Below, one piece after another: positions 1 through 6,989 of a DNA stretch of 44,647 bases; positions within the stretch are counted from its first letter, which is position 1; each line of letters begins with the position of its first letter. The DNA lies in the NCBI GenBank assembly GCA_019119675.1, contig DWWO01000130.1, positions 1-44,647 on the forward strand, read 5' to 3'. Under the pieces are notes generated by a model, which saw nothing but the letters and a program-made list of their open reading frames with translations, was not told the DNA's origin and ran no database searches. Source of the DNA: Candidatus Mediterraneibacter faecipullorum (lineage in GTDB: Bacteria > Bacillota > Clostridia > Lachnospirales > Lachnospiraceae). The position numbers were made by a program, and so were the translations under genes.

Positions 1-1
1 C

Positions 2-298
2 CGAAGAACCCATTTATTTTACTGCGACCCCTCTGCCCCGTATCAAAAAGGAGCCGCAGAAAATAACCATGAATTTATACGGCGCATCATCCCAAAAGGG
101 GTGGACTTGGCGCTTTATACGCAGGACCAGATCCTGCTGATGATGTCACATATTGATTCTTATCTACGGAAGGCTCTAGGGAATAAAAGCCCTTATGATA
201 CCTTTGCCTTTCAATACGGGACAGAAGCGTTGGAAAAGTTCGGGCTCAGGAAAATCCCTGCTGATGAGATTATCCTGAGCCCAGAACTCTTAAAATAA
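2..298 (+). CDS. IS30-family transposase, C-terminal fragment
   Basis: The reading frame is open from base 2 to a TAA at 296-298, giving 98 residues. It contains the end of the DDE integrase domain: the motif KGAAENNH carries the third catalytic acid (Glu), followed by the typical IS30 tail (FIRRIIPKG, YTQDQILLMMSHI, LGNKSPYDTF, FGLRKI). An internal GTG at 101 could be mistaken for a start, but homology to the transposase at 752-2059 continues upstream of it, so the gene is cut by the window boundary. By eye roughly 60 percent of aligned residues match that second transposase. Whether the full copy is intact cannot be judged. Confidence 0.85.
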   Translation, partial: RRTHLFYCDPSAPYQKGAAENNHEFIRRIIPKGVDLALYTQDQILLMMSHIDSYLRKALGNKSPYDTFAFQYGTEALEKFGLRKIPADEIILSPELLK

Positions 299-510
299 AA
301 TTTTCCGCAGCCGGATATCTATCAGAGGGCAGCTCCATACAATCTAATAGGGGGGTGGAATTAACCGTTTCCGAAAAATTGACCTGTTTTCCACCCTGGA
401 ACGTTTATGCCCAAAATCCGGCAGAAATCAAAGATTTCCATTTCCAATATACACGAAATGATCAAAAAATGGAATAAAACCTTCTCAAAAAGTTTCTTTC
501 TTTTCCCATG

Positions 511-570
511 AGTAGAATTTACTTTTGCAAAATGGAATTTAGTCTTTCAAAGTGGAATTTACTTTTTCAA
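511..570 (+). repeat. Three tandem 20-bp repeats at the end of the first IS30 element
   Basis: Three units lie in exact 20-bp register: AGTAGAATTTACTTTTGCAA (511-530), AATGGAATTTAGTCTTTCAA (531-550) and AGTGGAATTTACTTTTTCAA (551-570). The shared core is GAATTTA-N3-TT-N-CAA. A looser relative may lie near 469-490. Related motifs occur at both ends of the neighbouring IS30 element (633-676, 2283-2300, 2441-2475). Inference: these are transposase binding sites near the element tip. Confidence 0.7.
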
Positions 571-573
571 TCG

Positions 574-589
574 ACCAGTCTGATCAGCA
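574..589 (+). repeat. 16-bp direct repeat, left copy (candidate target duplication)
   Basis: ACCAGTCTGATCAGCA at 574-589 is repeated exactly at 2479-2494, immediately beyond the right end of the second IS30 element. The right copy is part of the cvpA-like coding sequence (it encodes LLIRLV on the minus strand). The two copies bracket the complete element, as expected for a target-site duplication. At 16 bp it is longer than the 2-3 bp usual for IS30. Confidence 0.7.
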
Positions 590-751
590 ATTTATTTTCC
601 AAACTAAGTTCCACCCATTTATTTTAACCATAGAAATTACTTTGACAAAGTTACAGATAGAAGTTACTTAAAAAAATTCTTTACCTCTCGCTTTCACTCC
701 TGTATGATTTTATCTCCTCACCCCAGGTTGTTTTGCAGGAGGTTTTAGAAG

Positions 752-2059
752 ATGAAAAAACATACGCATTTATCTTTAGATGAACGGATTACAATTGCAC
801 AGCTTTTAAAAGACTGTTCCCCTTTTAAAGCAATCGCCCGCGAACTTGGACGTGATCCATCTACTATTTCAAAAGAAGTCCGGGGACATCGGGTTCCTAA
901 AAAATCCGGTGCCCTTGGGAAAGCCTTCAACAATTGCGCCCATCGGTTCGGCTGCGACTGCAGACGTCTCTGTACCGGATGCAAAAATAACCGCTATTGC
1001 TGGACCTGCGGTAAATGTATTTCTATCTGCCCTGACTACAAGGAGCAAAAATGCTCCCGCATTTCCTCTCCTCCCTACGTCTGCAACGGCTGCCAGAACC
1101 TGAATTCCTGCACGCTGGAAAAATGGTTTTACAGGGCTCAGTCTGCACAGGAAGAATACAAGAGCCTCCTTTCAGAGGCAAGGGAAGGGATCTCTCTTTC
1201 CGAAGATGAAATCCGGCATCTGGATTCTATCATCTCCCCTCTGATCCTGAAAGGGCAGTCCCTCAACCATATCTTCCAGAACCACGGGGATTCCATTATG
1301 GTCAGTGAAAGCACTCTCTACCGGCTGATCAATGACAATCTTTTTACCGCAAGAAATCTTGACCTGCCACGCAGGGTTCGTTTTTCCAAACGCAAGTGCA
1401 GAAAAAACAGGAAGATCGACAAGCAGTGTCGGACTGGCAGAACCTATCTGGATTATCAGGTTTATATACAGGAGCATCCTGATCTCCCTGTTACGCAGAT
1501 TGATTCGGTAGAGGGCGTCAAAGGCGGGAAAGTCCTTCTCACCATCCATTTCGTGCAGGCAGAATTCATGGCCGCATTCCTCAGGGATACCAATGATTCC
1601 CAGTCTGTTATCGATATCTTTAACAGGCTTTACCTTGAACTGCGCTGTGATATTTTTATCTCTCTCATGCCAGTCCTTCTTGCAGACAACGGTTCCGAAT
1701 TTTCAAATCCATCCCGGATTGAATTCGATACACAGGGGAATCAGCGGACACATCTGTTTTACTGTGATCCTGCTTCGCCTGGTCAGAAAGGATCTGCAGA
1801 ACGGAATCATGAACTGATCCGCCTTGTAATTCCCAAAGGGAAACCGCTGGATTCCTATACTCAGGATGACATCAGCCTGATGATGAGCCACATCAATTCT
1901 TACTGCCGCCCAAGCCTTGGCAATAAGACTCCTTATGATATGATGTGCTTTTTATATGGGAAAGGAATTCCTGAACGGTTTGGGATTCATAAGATTGCGC
2001 CGGATGATGTCACACTGCGGCCGTCTCTTCTTGCGAAAGGAGATGACAAAGATGAATGA
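752..2059 (+). CDS. IS30-family transposase (DDE) with Cys-rich region
   Basis: A 435-residue protein that would cut and join the ends of the surrounding element. An N-terminal helix-turn-helix (residues about 5-45: HLSLDERITIAQLL, KAIARELGRDPSTISKEV) is typical of IS30. Then comes an unusual block at about residues 60-125 with 13 cysteines, many in C-x2-C spacing, suggesting one or more zinc-binding knuckles. The C-terminal half is the DDE domain: QIDSVEG (first Asp), LLADNGSEF (second Asp) and KGSAERNH (Glu). All catalytic acids are present and the frame is intact, so it may be active. ATG at 752 is preceded by GCAGGAGG with good spacing. No frameshift is seen. Confidence 0.93.
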   Translation: MKKHTHLSLDERITIAQLLKDCSPFKAIARELGRDPSTISKEVRGHRVPKKSGALGKAFNNCAHRFGCDCRRLCTGCKNNRYCWTCGKCISICPDYKEQKCSRISSPPYVCNGCQNLNSCTLEKWFYRAQSAQEEYKSLLSEAREGISLSEDEIRHLDSIISPLILKGQSLNHIFQNHGDSIMVSESTLYRLINDNLFTARNLDLPRRVRFSKRKCRKNRKIDKQCRTGRTYLDYQVYIQEHPDLPVTQIDSVEGVKGGKVLLTIHFVQAEFMAAFLRDTNDSQSVIDIFNRLYLELRCDIFISLMPVLLADNGSEFSNPSRIEFDTQGNQRTHLFYCDPASPGQKGSAERNHELIRLVIPKGKPLDSYTQDDISLMMSHINSYCRPSLGNKTPYDMMCFLYGKGIPERFGIHKIAPDDVTLRPSLLAKGDDKDE

Positions 2060-2207
2060 CAGAGAATGCATTACTATACGGATTGAAGAATACGAAGAGA
2101 TGATCTTCCAATATTTTGACGCATTGGATCAGATTTCTGATCTGGAACTGGAAGTTTTCGAATTAAAGGAAAAGTTATCGCTCCTGACAGGAACCCAGGA
2201 GCGATAA
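2043..2207 (+). CDS. Small coiled-coil protein carried by the IS30 element
   Basis: A 54-residue ORF starting inside the end of the transposase gene (17-bp overlap; AAAGGAG lies just upstream of the ATG at 2043, and a second ATG at 2052 is possible). The product is acidic and heptad-like (IEEYEEMIFQYFDALDQISDLELEVFELKEKL), so a short coiled coil is likely. Its 3' end is part of an 11-bp inverted repeat (2176-2186 / 2196-2206) that could act as a terminator. Function is not known; it may assist or regulate the transposase. The first IS30 element has no equivalent after its transposase stop. Confidence 0.55.
   Translation: MTKMNDRECITIRIEEYEEMIFQYFDALDQISDLELEVFELKEKLSLLTGTQER
2176..2206 (+). 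terminator. Stem-loop at the end of the IS30 genes
   Basis: TATCGCTCCTG and CAGGAGCGATA form an 11-bp perfect stem with a 9-nt loop, ending at the stop codon of the small ORF. No long T-run follows, so it may be a processing or attenuation hairpin rather than a classical intrinsic terminator. Confidence 0.45.
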
Positions 2208-2440
2208 TACAAAAGACAGGCTGATCATGCCTGTACCAAAACCACAACCCGGGATGAGACTTCATAGGCACAAGAACAGGGGTGGAATTTACTCTGAGAA
2301 AAAAACAATGAAATTTCACTTCCGGTCAACTGCGCCCATTTATAGCCCTATTCTCTCGGATTCGCATACTATTTTACCCCAAAACCAGAAAAAGAGCCAT
2401 CAATTTTTTGCAAAAAGAAAAATATGATGGCTCCATATGG

Positions 2441-2477
2441 AAGTTACTTTGAGAAACTAGAAGTTACTTTAAAAACT
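2441..2477 (+). repeat. Paired 20-bp repeats at the right tip of the second IS30 element
   Basis: AAGTTACTTTGAGAAACTAG (2441-2460) and AAGTTACTTTAAAAACT (from 2461) repeat in 20-bp register, ending next to the 16-bp direct repeat. The same motif family occurs near the left end (633-649, 660-676). Probably transposase binding sites. Confidence 0.6.
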
Positions 2478-3287
2478 AACCAGTCTGATCAGCAGCGGAT
2501 TCGTGTCATACAGGAACTGAAGGATCTGGCTCTTCTCCATCATATCAAAGCATGCCATTCCCACTTCTGTCGTATATGCCAGTGTCATAATAAGGAAGCC
2601 CAGCCAGACGATCACAACAGCAAGCACCAGTCCGAGCCCGGCACCTGCGATATGATTCACCAGTCCCAGTACCGGAAGCTCCCCGATAATATTTACCGCA
2701 AACATCAGTGCTTTTACAATGATGATCGCCAGCAGGAATGTTACCAGAAATGACAACAGATTCAGCACCAGTCTTGATATATAGGCTGCCACATATCTCG
2801 GGAAACTGTTTACTCCGAGTTCATCGTAGATCGTACTGTTATTGTTCTCTATAAGCTCGTCTTTCAAAAACTGCGGCATTGGCGCATTTTCTATCTCCTG
2901 GATCTGCATATCTTTCGGAATCTCTCCGATCAGATTCAGGATATCATCCGTCGTGATGCCGAGCAGATCCCAGTCCAGATCATTGAGATTTGCGAGCTGG
3001 TCATTTGTAAGGTCGGCAAACGGCGTACCGCTCAGGTCGATCTGGGAGAGCTGCTCTTCTGTGATATCCGGTATAAAAGCCTCCACGATCCTGGACTCAA
3101 TATAGTCATCCACCGGAGTGTACTCCTCTAATGCATTTGCCACATATGGCGACAGGAACAGTACGAGAATAAGTGTCAGGACGGTCGAAAGAAGAGATAT
3201 CCCGAGTTTCAGGAAACCTCTGACATACCCCACCACAATACAAATGATAAATATTGTTGCAACAATGATCAAAAGCCAGTTATCCAT
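2469..3287 (-). CDS. CvpA family membrane protein, C terminus altered by IS30
   Basis: A 272-residue CvpA/colicin V production-type integral membrane protein. The N terminus (MDNWLLIIVATIFIICIVVG, then GYVRGFLKLGISLLSTVL) matches the family signature with two membrane segments. A hydrophilic acidic stretch at about residues 55-165 follows, then hydrophobic segments at about 170-200 and 212-240. Typical CvpA proteins are about 160-180 residues, so the central loop is an expansion. The last codons (Ser-Phe-stop after NPLLIRLV) come from the insertion sequence, so the native tail is replaced, probably with little loss. It starts 8 bp after the DUF5711 gene (GGAGAG ribosome site), as the last gene of the operon. 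Exact role unknown; the family is linked to envelope processes and secretion. Confidence 0.8.
   Translation of the reverse strand: MDNWLLIIVATIFIICIVVGYVRGFLKLGISLLSTVLTLILVLFLSPYVANALEEYTPVDDYIESRIVEAFIPDITEEQLSQIDLSGTPFADLTNDQLANLNDLDWDLLGITTDDILNLIGEIPKDMQIQEIENAPMPQFLKDELIENNNSTIYDELGVNSFPRYVAAYISRLVLNLLSFLVTFLLAIIIVKALMFAVNIIGELPVLGLVNHIAGAGLGLVLAVVIVWLGFLIMTLAYTTEVGMACFDMMEKSQILQFLYDTNPLLIRLVSF
2479..2494 (+). repeat. 16-bp direct repeat, right copy
   Basis: Exact second copy of the sequence at 574-589; see that entry. It lies within the last codons of the cvpA-like gene. Confidence 0.7.
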
Positions 3288-3295
3288 AATCTCTC

Positions 3296-4492
3296 CTACT
3301 TCGTCAGATAAATCACACGCAATTCATCGACGCTCATCACATAGTATCTGTTTACTCCAAAAGCCCGGGACATGTCCAGCACATCCACATCAAGATCTCC
3401 GTCAAATTTGATGATTCCCGTCACCGTAACGATACAGCACCTGCTGCCGTCATACATAATGATCTCGTCACCGTCTATTTTGGCATTATCATACATTCCG
3501 GGGATTCCCCTGCTGATCATCTGTTCACCGTTCCGGTTGTACAGCCTCAGCTCATATCCTGATTTTTCACGATTAAGAAGAATCAGCCCGATATACTCGT
3601 CTGAATGAAACACACTCTGTATTTCCTGATCTAAAGTGATCGTTTTCACTGCCTCAGGCGCATCAGTCCCCCGGCAGATCGTAAAAGAGTTATCACCTAC
3701 GGCAACAGAGCGGCCGCCTCCCATAAAAAATATCTCTCCCATGATAGTATTATCATATTCTTCCGAAAAGACAATATTATCTGCATTTTCCTGTCCTGCC
3801 TCTCCGAAATTATAATATACCACTCTCGATTTTATGGCAGTCCCGTCAAAGAAGAGATAGGACACCGCCAGCGTAGTTCCGTCATCGGACATGCCCATTG
3901 CGGTCGGATATCCTGTCGTTCCTGTAGATATCTGCATTTCTGCCAATATATTTCCTGTTGCATCATAGGTCATGATCGTCGGAGAAGTCTCATTTCTGAG
4001 GAGCACACTCACTATCCCCTGGTTCGAGATTACAATTTTCTCAATCGGAAGAGTTGTCTCGATTTCACCTTTCAGGCCTTCCTCCGAGAATACCATGATA
4101 CTGTTTCCGCCATTATCTGCCACGGCAAAAGATTCATCTCTCACTACGATGAGCGGATTCTGTATCTGGGTCGGCTGTATCCATCTCTCCTCATTTTTTT
4201 TGTCAAGAAATGCGACGCCGTCACGATTATATCTCACAATGCCGTCAGCAAACTGAGCGTAATTACTTGTATCCGAAATATTTCCAGAATATTGTGCTGA
4301 TATCCGTGCAGTACCATACACCTGATTTTTCATAAGAAGATATGTACCACATACCGCAAGAATAACCAATATAAGGATCACAAGTATCCTCCGCACTTTT
4401 GCATGCCGGAATCTGCGTACTTTCTTCATTATCTCGCTTAGATCATCCGGGGGCGTCAATATTCTGAGGTATGGCTTTTTCTTTTGCGTCAT
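3296..4492 (-). CDS. DUF5711 family membrane-anchored beta-propeller-like protein
   Basis: A 398-residue protein. I place the start at the ATG at 4490-4492, six bases after AAGGGGAG; an upstream in-frame ATG at 4528 lacks a ribosome site. A basic cytoplasmic N terminus (residues 1-35) precedes one membrane helix (about 36-54, ILVILILVILAVCGTYLLM). The rest is a predicted extracytoplasmic beta-rich domain with repeated strand patterns (NPLIVVRDESFAVADNGG, GYPTAMGMSDDGTTLAVSY, FGVNRYYVMSVDELRVIYL), consistent with a WD/PQQ-like propeller. This fits DUF5711 proteins of Clostridia. It lies between the LysM-type protein and CvpA, 8 bp from the latter, suggesting a joint envelope function. No catalytic motif is visible. 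Confidence 0.75.
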   Translation of the reverse strand: MTQKKKPYLRILTPPDDLSEIMKKVRRFRHAKVRRILVILILVILAVCGTYLLMKNQVYGTARISAQYSGNISDTSNYAQFADGIVRYNRDGVAFLDKKNEERWIQPTQIQNPLIVVRDESFAVADNGGNSIMVFSEEGLKGEIETTLPIEKIVISNQGIVSVLLRNETSPTIMTYDATGNILAEMQISTGTTGYPTAMGMSDDGTTLAVSYLFFDGTAIKSRVVYYNFGEAGQENADNIVFSEEYDNTIMGEIFFMGGGRSVAVGDNSFTICRGTDAPEAVKTITLDQEIQSVFHSDEYIGLILLNREKSGYELRLYNRNGEQMISRGIPGMYDNAKIDGDEIIMYDGSRCCIVTVTGIIKFDGDLDVDVLDMSRAFGVNRYYVMSVDELRVIYLTK

Positions 4493-4551
4493 TCTAACTC
4501 CCCTTATTCTGATTTTGCCGGCAGGCATTTACTTTTCAAGCCGTGGCTGCC

Positions 4552-4622
4552 GGTATAATCCCTGCGCAGCAGGGCGAAGCGGTCGTGCCGCTTCGGATCG
4601 CGCTTTGCGCGATCATTATACC
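4552..4622. repeat. 71-bp perfect cloverleaf (four-way junction) palindromic element
   Basis: An 8-bp outer stem, GGTATAAT (4552-4559) with ATTATACC (4615-4622), encloses three adjoining perfect hairpins: CCCTGC-gca-GCAGGG (4560-4574), CGAAGCGG-tcgtg-CCGCTTCG (4575-4595) and GATCGCG-ctttg-CGCGATC (4596-4614). Every base belongs to a stem or a 3-5 nt loop, with no unpaired base at the junction. A further small hairpin (ACCAT/ATGGT, 4620-4635) overlaps its edge. It lies between the LysM-protein and DUF5711 genes, in the transcribed direction. It does not resemble a tRNA in sequence; a REP-like mobile repeat or RNA processing element is possible. Confidence 0.8.
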
Positions 4623-4628
4623 ATGATT

Positions 4629-5867
4629 TTATGGTAATAGCAATTTTTGCCCCACATAAATCAGGTTGCCGTCCGCGATACCGTTCATCCTGCATATAGC
4701 ATCCACATGATCAACATCTCCATACATTTTCCTGCTGATTATAGCAAGGGTATCTCCTTCTTCCACGATATATACGCCGTCGCTTCCATTTTGGGACGCA
4801 GACAGGGAAGCCTGTCCGCTCTCTTCTGCCGCAGAGGCATCACTTGCTTCTGCGGACTCGTTTCCGCCGGAGCTGTCTGTACCAGATTCATCCGTCTGCC
4901 CGTCCTCACTCTCAACATTCTGGCCATCTGAAGCCTGTGCATCTTCACTCTGAGTGTTCTGACCATCCGATGCCTGTCCGTCCTCGCCCGGTGCACCCTG
5001 ATCATCAGAAACCAGCCCGTCTCCGGTCTGTTCTTCCGACGTCACGGCTGTCACGGATCCGCTCGTTTCCCTTGTCTCCACCGTATCCGATGTATCTGCC
5101 AGAGCCTCCAGTGTACTCTGTACGGATTTCATCCGGTCAAAGCTGTTGACCATAGATACGCCCATGATGATCAATATCAGCACAAGACTCGCGCTCGCCA
5201 CATACATCAGGCCTCCTGCTTTCCTGCGTTTTTGGCGCTCCCCCCTCTTTCTAACCAGATCACGAAAGTCCTGTGCAGCTCTGTCTTCCACAGTTTCCGG
5301 GGAGACTGCCCCATTTTTTTTTCGACTGGCGATCATATAGTTCTGCATACACGGATTTTTTTCATAATACGTGTAATGCCCTCCGATCGCCATCAGGTCA
5401 TTCATTTTATGCACATAATATGTCTCATCCTTTTCTATCGGATCCTTCATGATAAATACAGTGTTTTTCTTCGGAAATGATTTCTTGTGGAACTTTATGG
5501 TCGAACTGTCCGGCGTTAGCGGTACTCCCGGATGTGCCACGAACCATCCCAGCATCTCCCCGTCCTCAAAGAACTGCTTACAATCCTCATACGCATGTTT
5601 CCACGTGTCTTCGTCGATCACATATTCATTCCCCGACATCTTCAGCTCATGCATCCGGATCGCTCCGTATATGTATACATAATCCTCGTCATCTCCCGAC
5701 TGGATATCTCCTACAAGAAATGCTCCGACAGGAGCTTTTGCCTTCTCACTTTTTTCACTGAGCTGTGCAAAGAATGTATCTACATAGTCTTCCACATATA
5801 TCTTCGGGCTGTCGCTCACATTCCCAATCTGCCTCACATTTTTCGGTATCTGTCTTTCCATGATCAT
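4629..5867 (-). CDS. Membrane protein with JAMM-like cytoplasmic domain and extracellular LysM domain
   Basis: A 412-residue protein in four parts. Residues about 20-180 resemble a JAB1/MPN (JAMM) fold: APVGAFLVGDIQ, YVYIYGAI, then GWFVAHPGVPLTPDSS. In active JAMM enzymes the last motif is H-x-H-x(10)-D; here the first His is Val110 and the distal Asp is Thr123, so metal binding is probably lost. A basic stretch (RKRGERQKRRK) precedes one membrane helix (about 219-240), giving a cytoplasmic N terminus. Residues 260-360 form an acidic Ser/Asp/Gln-rich linker with a repeated SED-x-QASDGQN unit. The C terminus (about 365-411, YIVEEGDTLAIISRKMYG to VGQKLLLP) is a LysM peptidoglycan-binding domain. 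First gene of a three-gene operon; start follows AGGAAGGTGGAG. It may sense or anchor to the wall. Confidence 0.75.
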   Translation of the reverse strand: MIMERQIPKNVRQIGNVSDSPKIYVEDYVDTFFAQLSEKSEKAKAPVGAFLVGDIQSGDDEDYVYIYGAIRMHELKMSGNEYVIDEDTWKHAYEDCKQFFEDGEMLGWFVAHPGVPLTPDSSTIKFHKKSFPKKNTVFIMKDPIEKDETYYVHKMNDLMAIGGHYTYYEKNPCMQNYMIASRKKNGAVSPETVEDRAAQDFRDLVRKRGERQKRRKAGGLMYVASASLVLILIIMGVSMVNSFDRMKSVQSTLEALADTSDTVETRETSGSVTAVTSEEQTGDGLVSDDQGAPGEDGQASDGQNTQSEDAQASDGQNVESEDGQTDESGTDSSGGNESAEASDASAAEESGQASLSASQNGSDGVYIVEEGDTLAIISRKMYGDVDHVDAICRMNGIADGNLIYVGQKLLLP

Positions 5868-5970
5868 ACTCCACCTTCCTGATAATGATTATTTTCCCGG
5901 CGTCGTAAAGAGAATAGCACAGGGAAATAGCTGAATTTATCAGTTGATGTCAGATAAGTTCGACAAATTT

Positions 5971-6033
5971 AATCGGGGACAGGGCAAAACGCAATCGGGG
6001 ACGTAGTAAAACTGAGTTTTACTACGTCCCCGA
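5971..6033. repeat. 39-bp near-continuous palindrome with a partial direct copy (REP-like)
   Basis: Bases 5995-6033 form a 19-bp perfect inverted repeat around a single central G, with the arm core CGGGGACGTAGTAAAACT. A degenerate copy of the left arm (AATCGGGGAC at 5971-5980, then GCAAAAC) lies in direct orientation 22 bp upstream. It stands 14 bp beyond the stop of the transketolase C-subunit gene and beyond the promoter side of the LysM gene. There is no T-run after the stem on the minus strand, so it is less a classical terminator than a REP-type palindrome; it may still block or stabilise the transketolase transcript end. Confidence 0.7.
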
Positions 6034-6047
6034 CGACAATTTAGAAA

Positions 6048-6989
6048 CTATTCTGCAAATTCTTTTATCTTCTCATAGATACTATCTGTATCAAGTCCGT
6101 ATTTCTTGAGCAGTTCCACTGCCGGTCCGGACTCACCGAAGGTATCGTTGATTCCGATCTTCATCACCTTTGTCGGAGCTTTCTCAGCAAGCACGTCGCA
6201 CACTGCGCTTCCGAGGCCTCCGATCACGGAATGTTCCTCAACTGTAACGACTTTTCCGGTCTCTTTCGCAGCCGCCACAACGAGTTCTTCATCCAGAGGT
6301 TTGATCGTGTGGATGTTGATCACTTTCGCATCGATGCCGTCTGCCGCCAGTTTCTCGGCAGCCTCAAGGCAATTGCTCACCGGAAGGCCTGTCGCGATGA
6401 TCGTAAGATCCTTTCCTTCTCTTAACACAACACCTTTACCGATCTCAAATTTGTAATCCGGTCTGTCATTGATCACCGGCACTGCCAGACGTCCGAATCT
6501 TAAATAAACCGGTCCCTGGTGTTCGTAAGCTGCTTTCACAGCCGCTTTTGCTTCTACATCATCCGCCGGGCTGATCACTACCATCCCCGGGATCGTACGC
6601 ATCAGGGCAATATCCTCATTACACTGATGTGTCGCGCCGTCTTCACCAACAGAGATGCCGGCATGCGTCGCACCGATCTTTACGTTAAGGTGCGGGTATC
6701 CGATGGAGTTTCTTACCTGCTCAAATGCACGTCCTGCCGCAAACATTGCGAAGGAACTTGCAAACGGTACAAGACCTGTCGTTGCAAGTCCTGCCGCTAC
6801 TCCCATCATATTGCTCTCTGCGATACCACAGTCGATGAAGCGCTCCGGAAACGCTTTCTTGAATACGCCTGTTTTCGTAGCTGCCGCAAGGTCAGCGTCC
6901 AGTACTACGACGTCCTTATGTTCTGCTCCCAGTTCAGCCAGTGCATTTCCATAGCTTTCTCTTGTTGCGATCTTCTTTACATCTGACAT
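6048..6989 (-). CDS. Transketolase, C-terminal subunit
   Basis: A 313-residue protein: the pyrimidine-binding and C-terminal domains of a split transketolase. It contains the Pyr-domain Glu region (RFIDCGIAESNMMGVAAGLA), GEDGATHQCNEDIALMR, and a C-terminal domain (GKGVVLREGKDLTIIATG, VVTVEEHSVIGGLGSAV). It pairs with the upstream gene product to move two-carbon ketol units between pentose and hexose/triose phosphates, using thiamine diphosphate, in the cytoplasm. The start overlaps the N-subunit gene by 13 bp, so translation is probably coupled. Length is normal for the split form; all motifs look intact. Confidence 0.93.
   Translation of the reverse strand: MSDVKKIATRESYGNALAELGAEHKDVVVLDADLAAATKTGVFKKAFPERFIDCGIAESNMMGVAAGLATTGLVPFASSFAMFAAGRAFEQVRNSIGYPHLNVKIGATHAGISVGEDGATHQCNEDIALMRTIPGMVVISPADDVEAKAAVKAAYEHQGPVYLRFGRLAVPVINDRPDYKFEIGKGVVLREGKDLTIIATGLPVSNCLEAAEKLAADGIDAKVINIHTIKPLDEELVVAAAKETGKVVTVEEHSVIGGLGSAVCDVLAEKAPTKVMKIGINDTFGESGPAVELLKKYGLDTDSIYEKIKEFAE

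Larger units (their letters stand above)
1..573 (+). mobile_element. IS30-family insertion sequence, 3' part only (cut by window edge)
   Basis: The right-hand portion of an IS30-type element enters from the left edge. It holds the end of a transposase (stop at 296-298), then about 275 bp of non-coding DNA. That tail has a possible hairpin (GGGTGGAA at 353-360 against TTCCACCC at 389-396) and, at its far end, three tandem 20-bp units at 511-570. The element appears to end just before the 16-bp sequence at 574-589. Its transposase differs clearly from that of the neighbouring element, so these are two distinct IS30 members rather than a duplication. The left end lies outside the window. Confidence 0.75.
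590..2478 (+). mobile_element. Complete IS30-family insertion sequence with small accessory ORF
   Basis: About 1.9 kb between two exact copies of a 16-bp direct repeat. It holds one intact transposase gene, one small downstream ORF and subterminal repeats. The ends are imperfect inverted repeats: AAACTAAGTTCC at 601-612 resembles the reverse complement of the right tip (AAAGTAACTTCT, 2458-2469). Motifs of the form GAAGTTACTTT recur at 633-649 and 660-676 on the left and at 2440-2475 on the right, in 20-bp register on the right side. The boundaries are inferred from the direct repeats. The element lies exactly at the 3' end of the cvpA-like gene and supplies its last two codons and stop. Confidence 0.7.

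Noticed and set aside
745-984. 79-aa minus-strand ORF opposite the IS30 transposase
   Set aside because: Antisense shadow of a strong transposase gene.
2227-2427. 66-aa plus-strand ORF inside the IS30 right end
   Set aside because: Low-complexity basic sequence in the non-coding end of the element, no ribosome site.
4552-4622. tRNA-like cloverleaf
   Set aside because: The shape recalls a tRNA, but there is no T-loop GTTCRA, no conserved D-loop bases, no 7-nt anticodon loop and no CCA; loops are 3-5 nt.
5995-6033. Classical rho-independent terminator for the transketolase gene
   Set aside because: The stem is very strong, but no T-run follows on the minus strand, so I list it as a REP-like palindrome.
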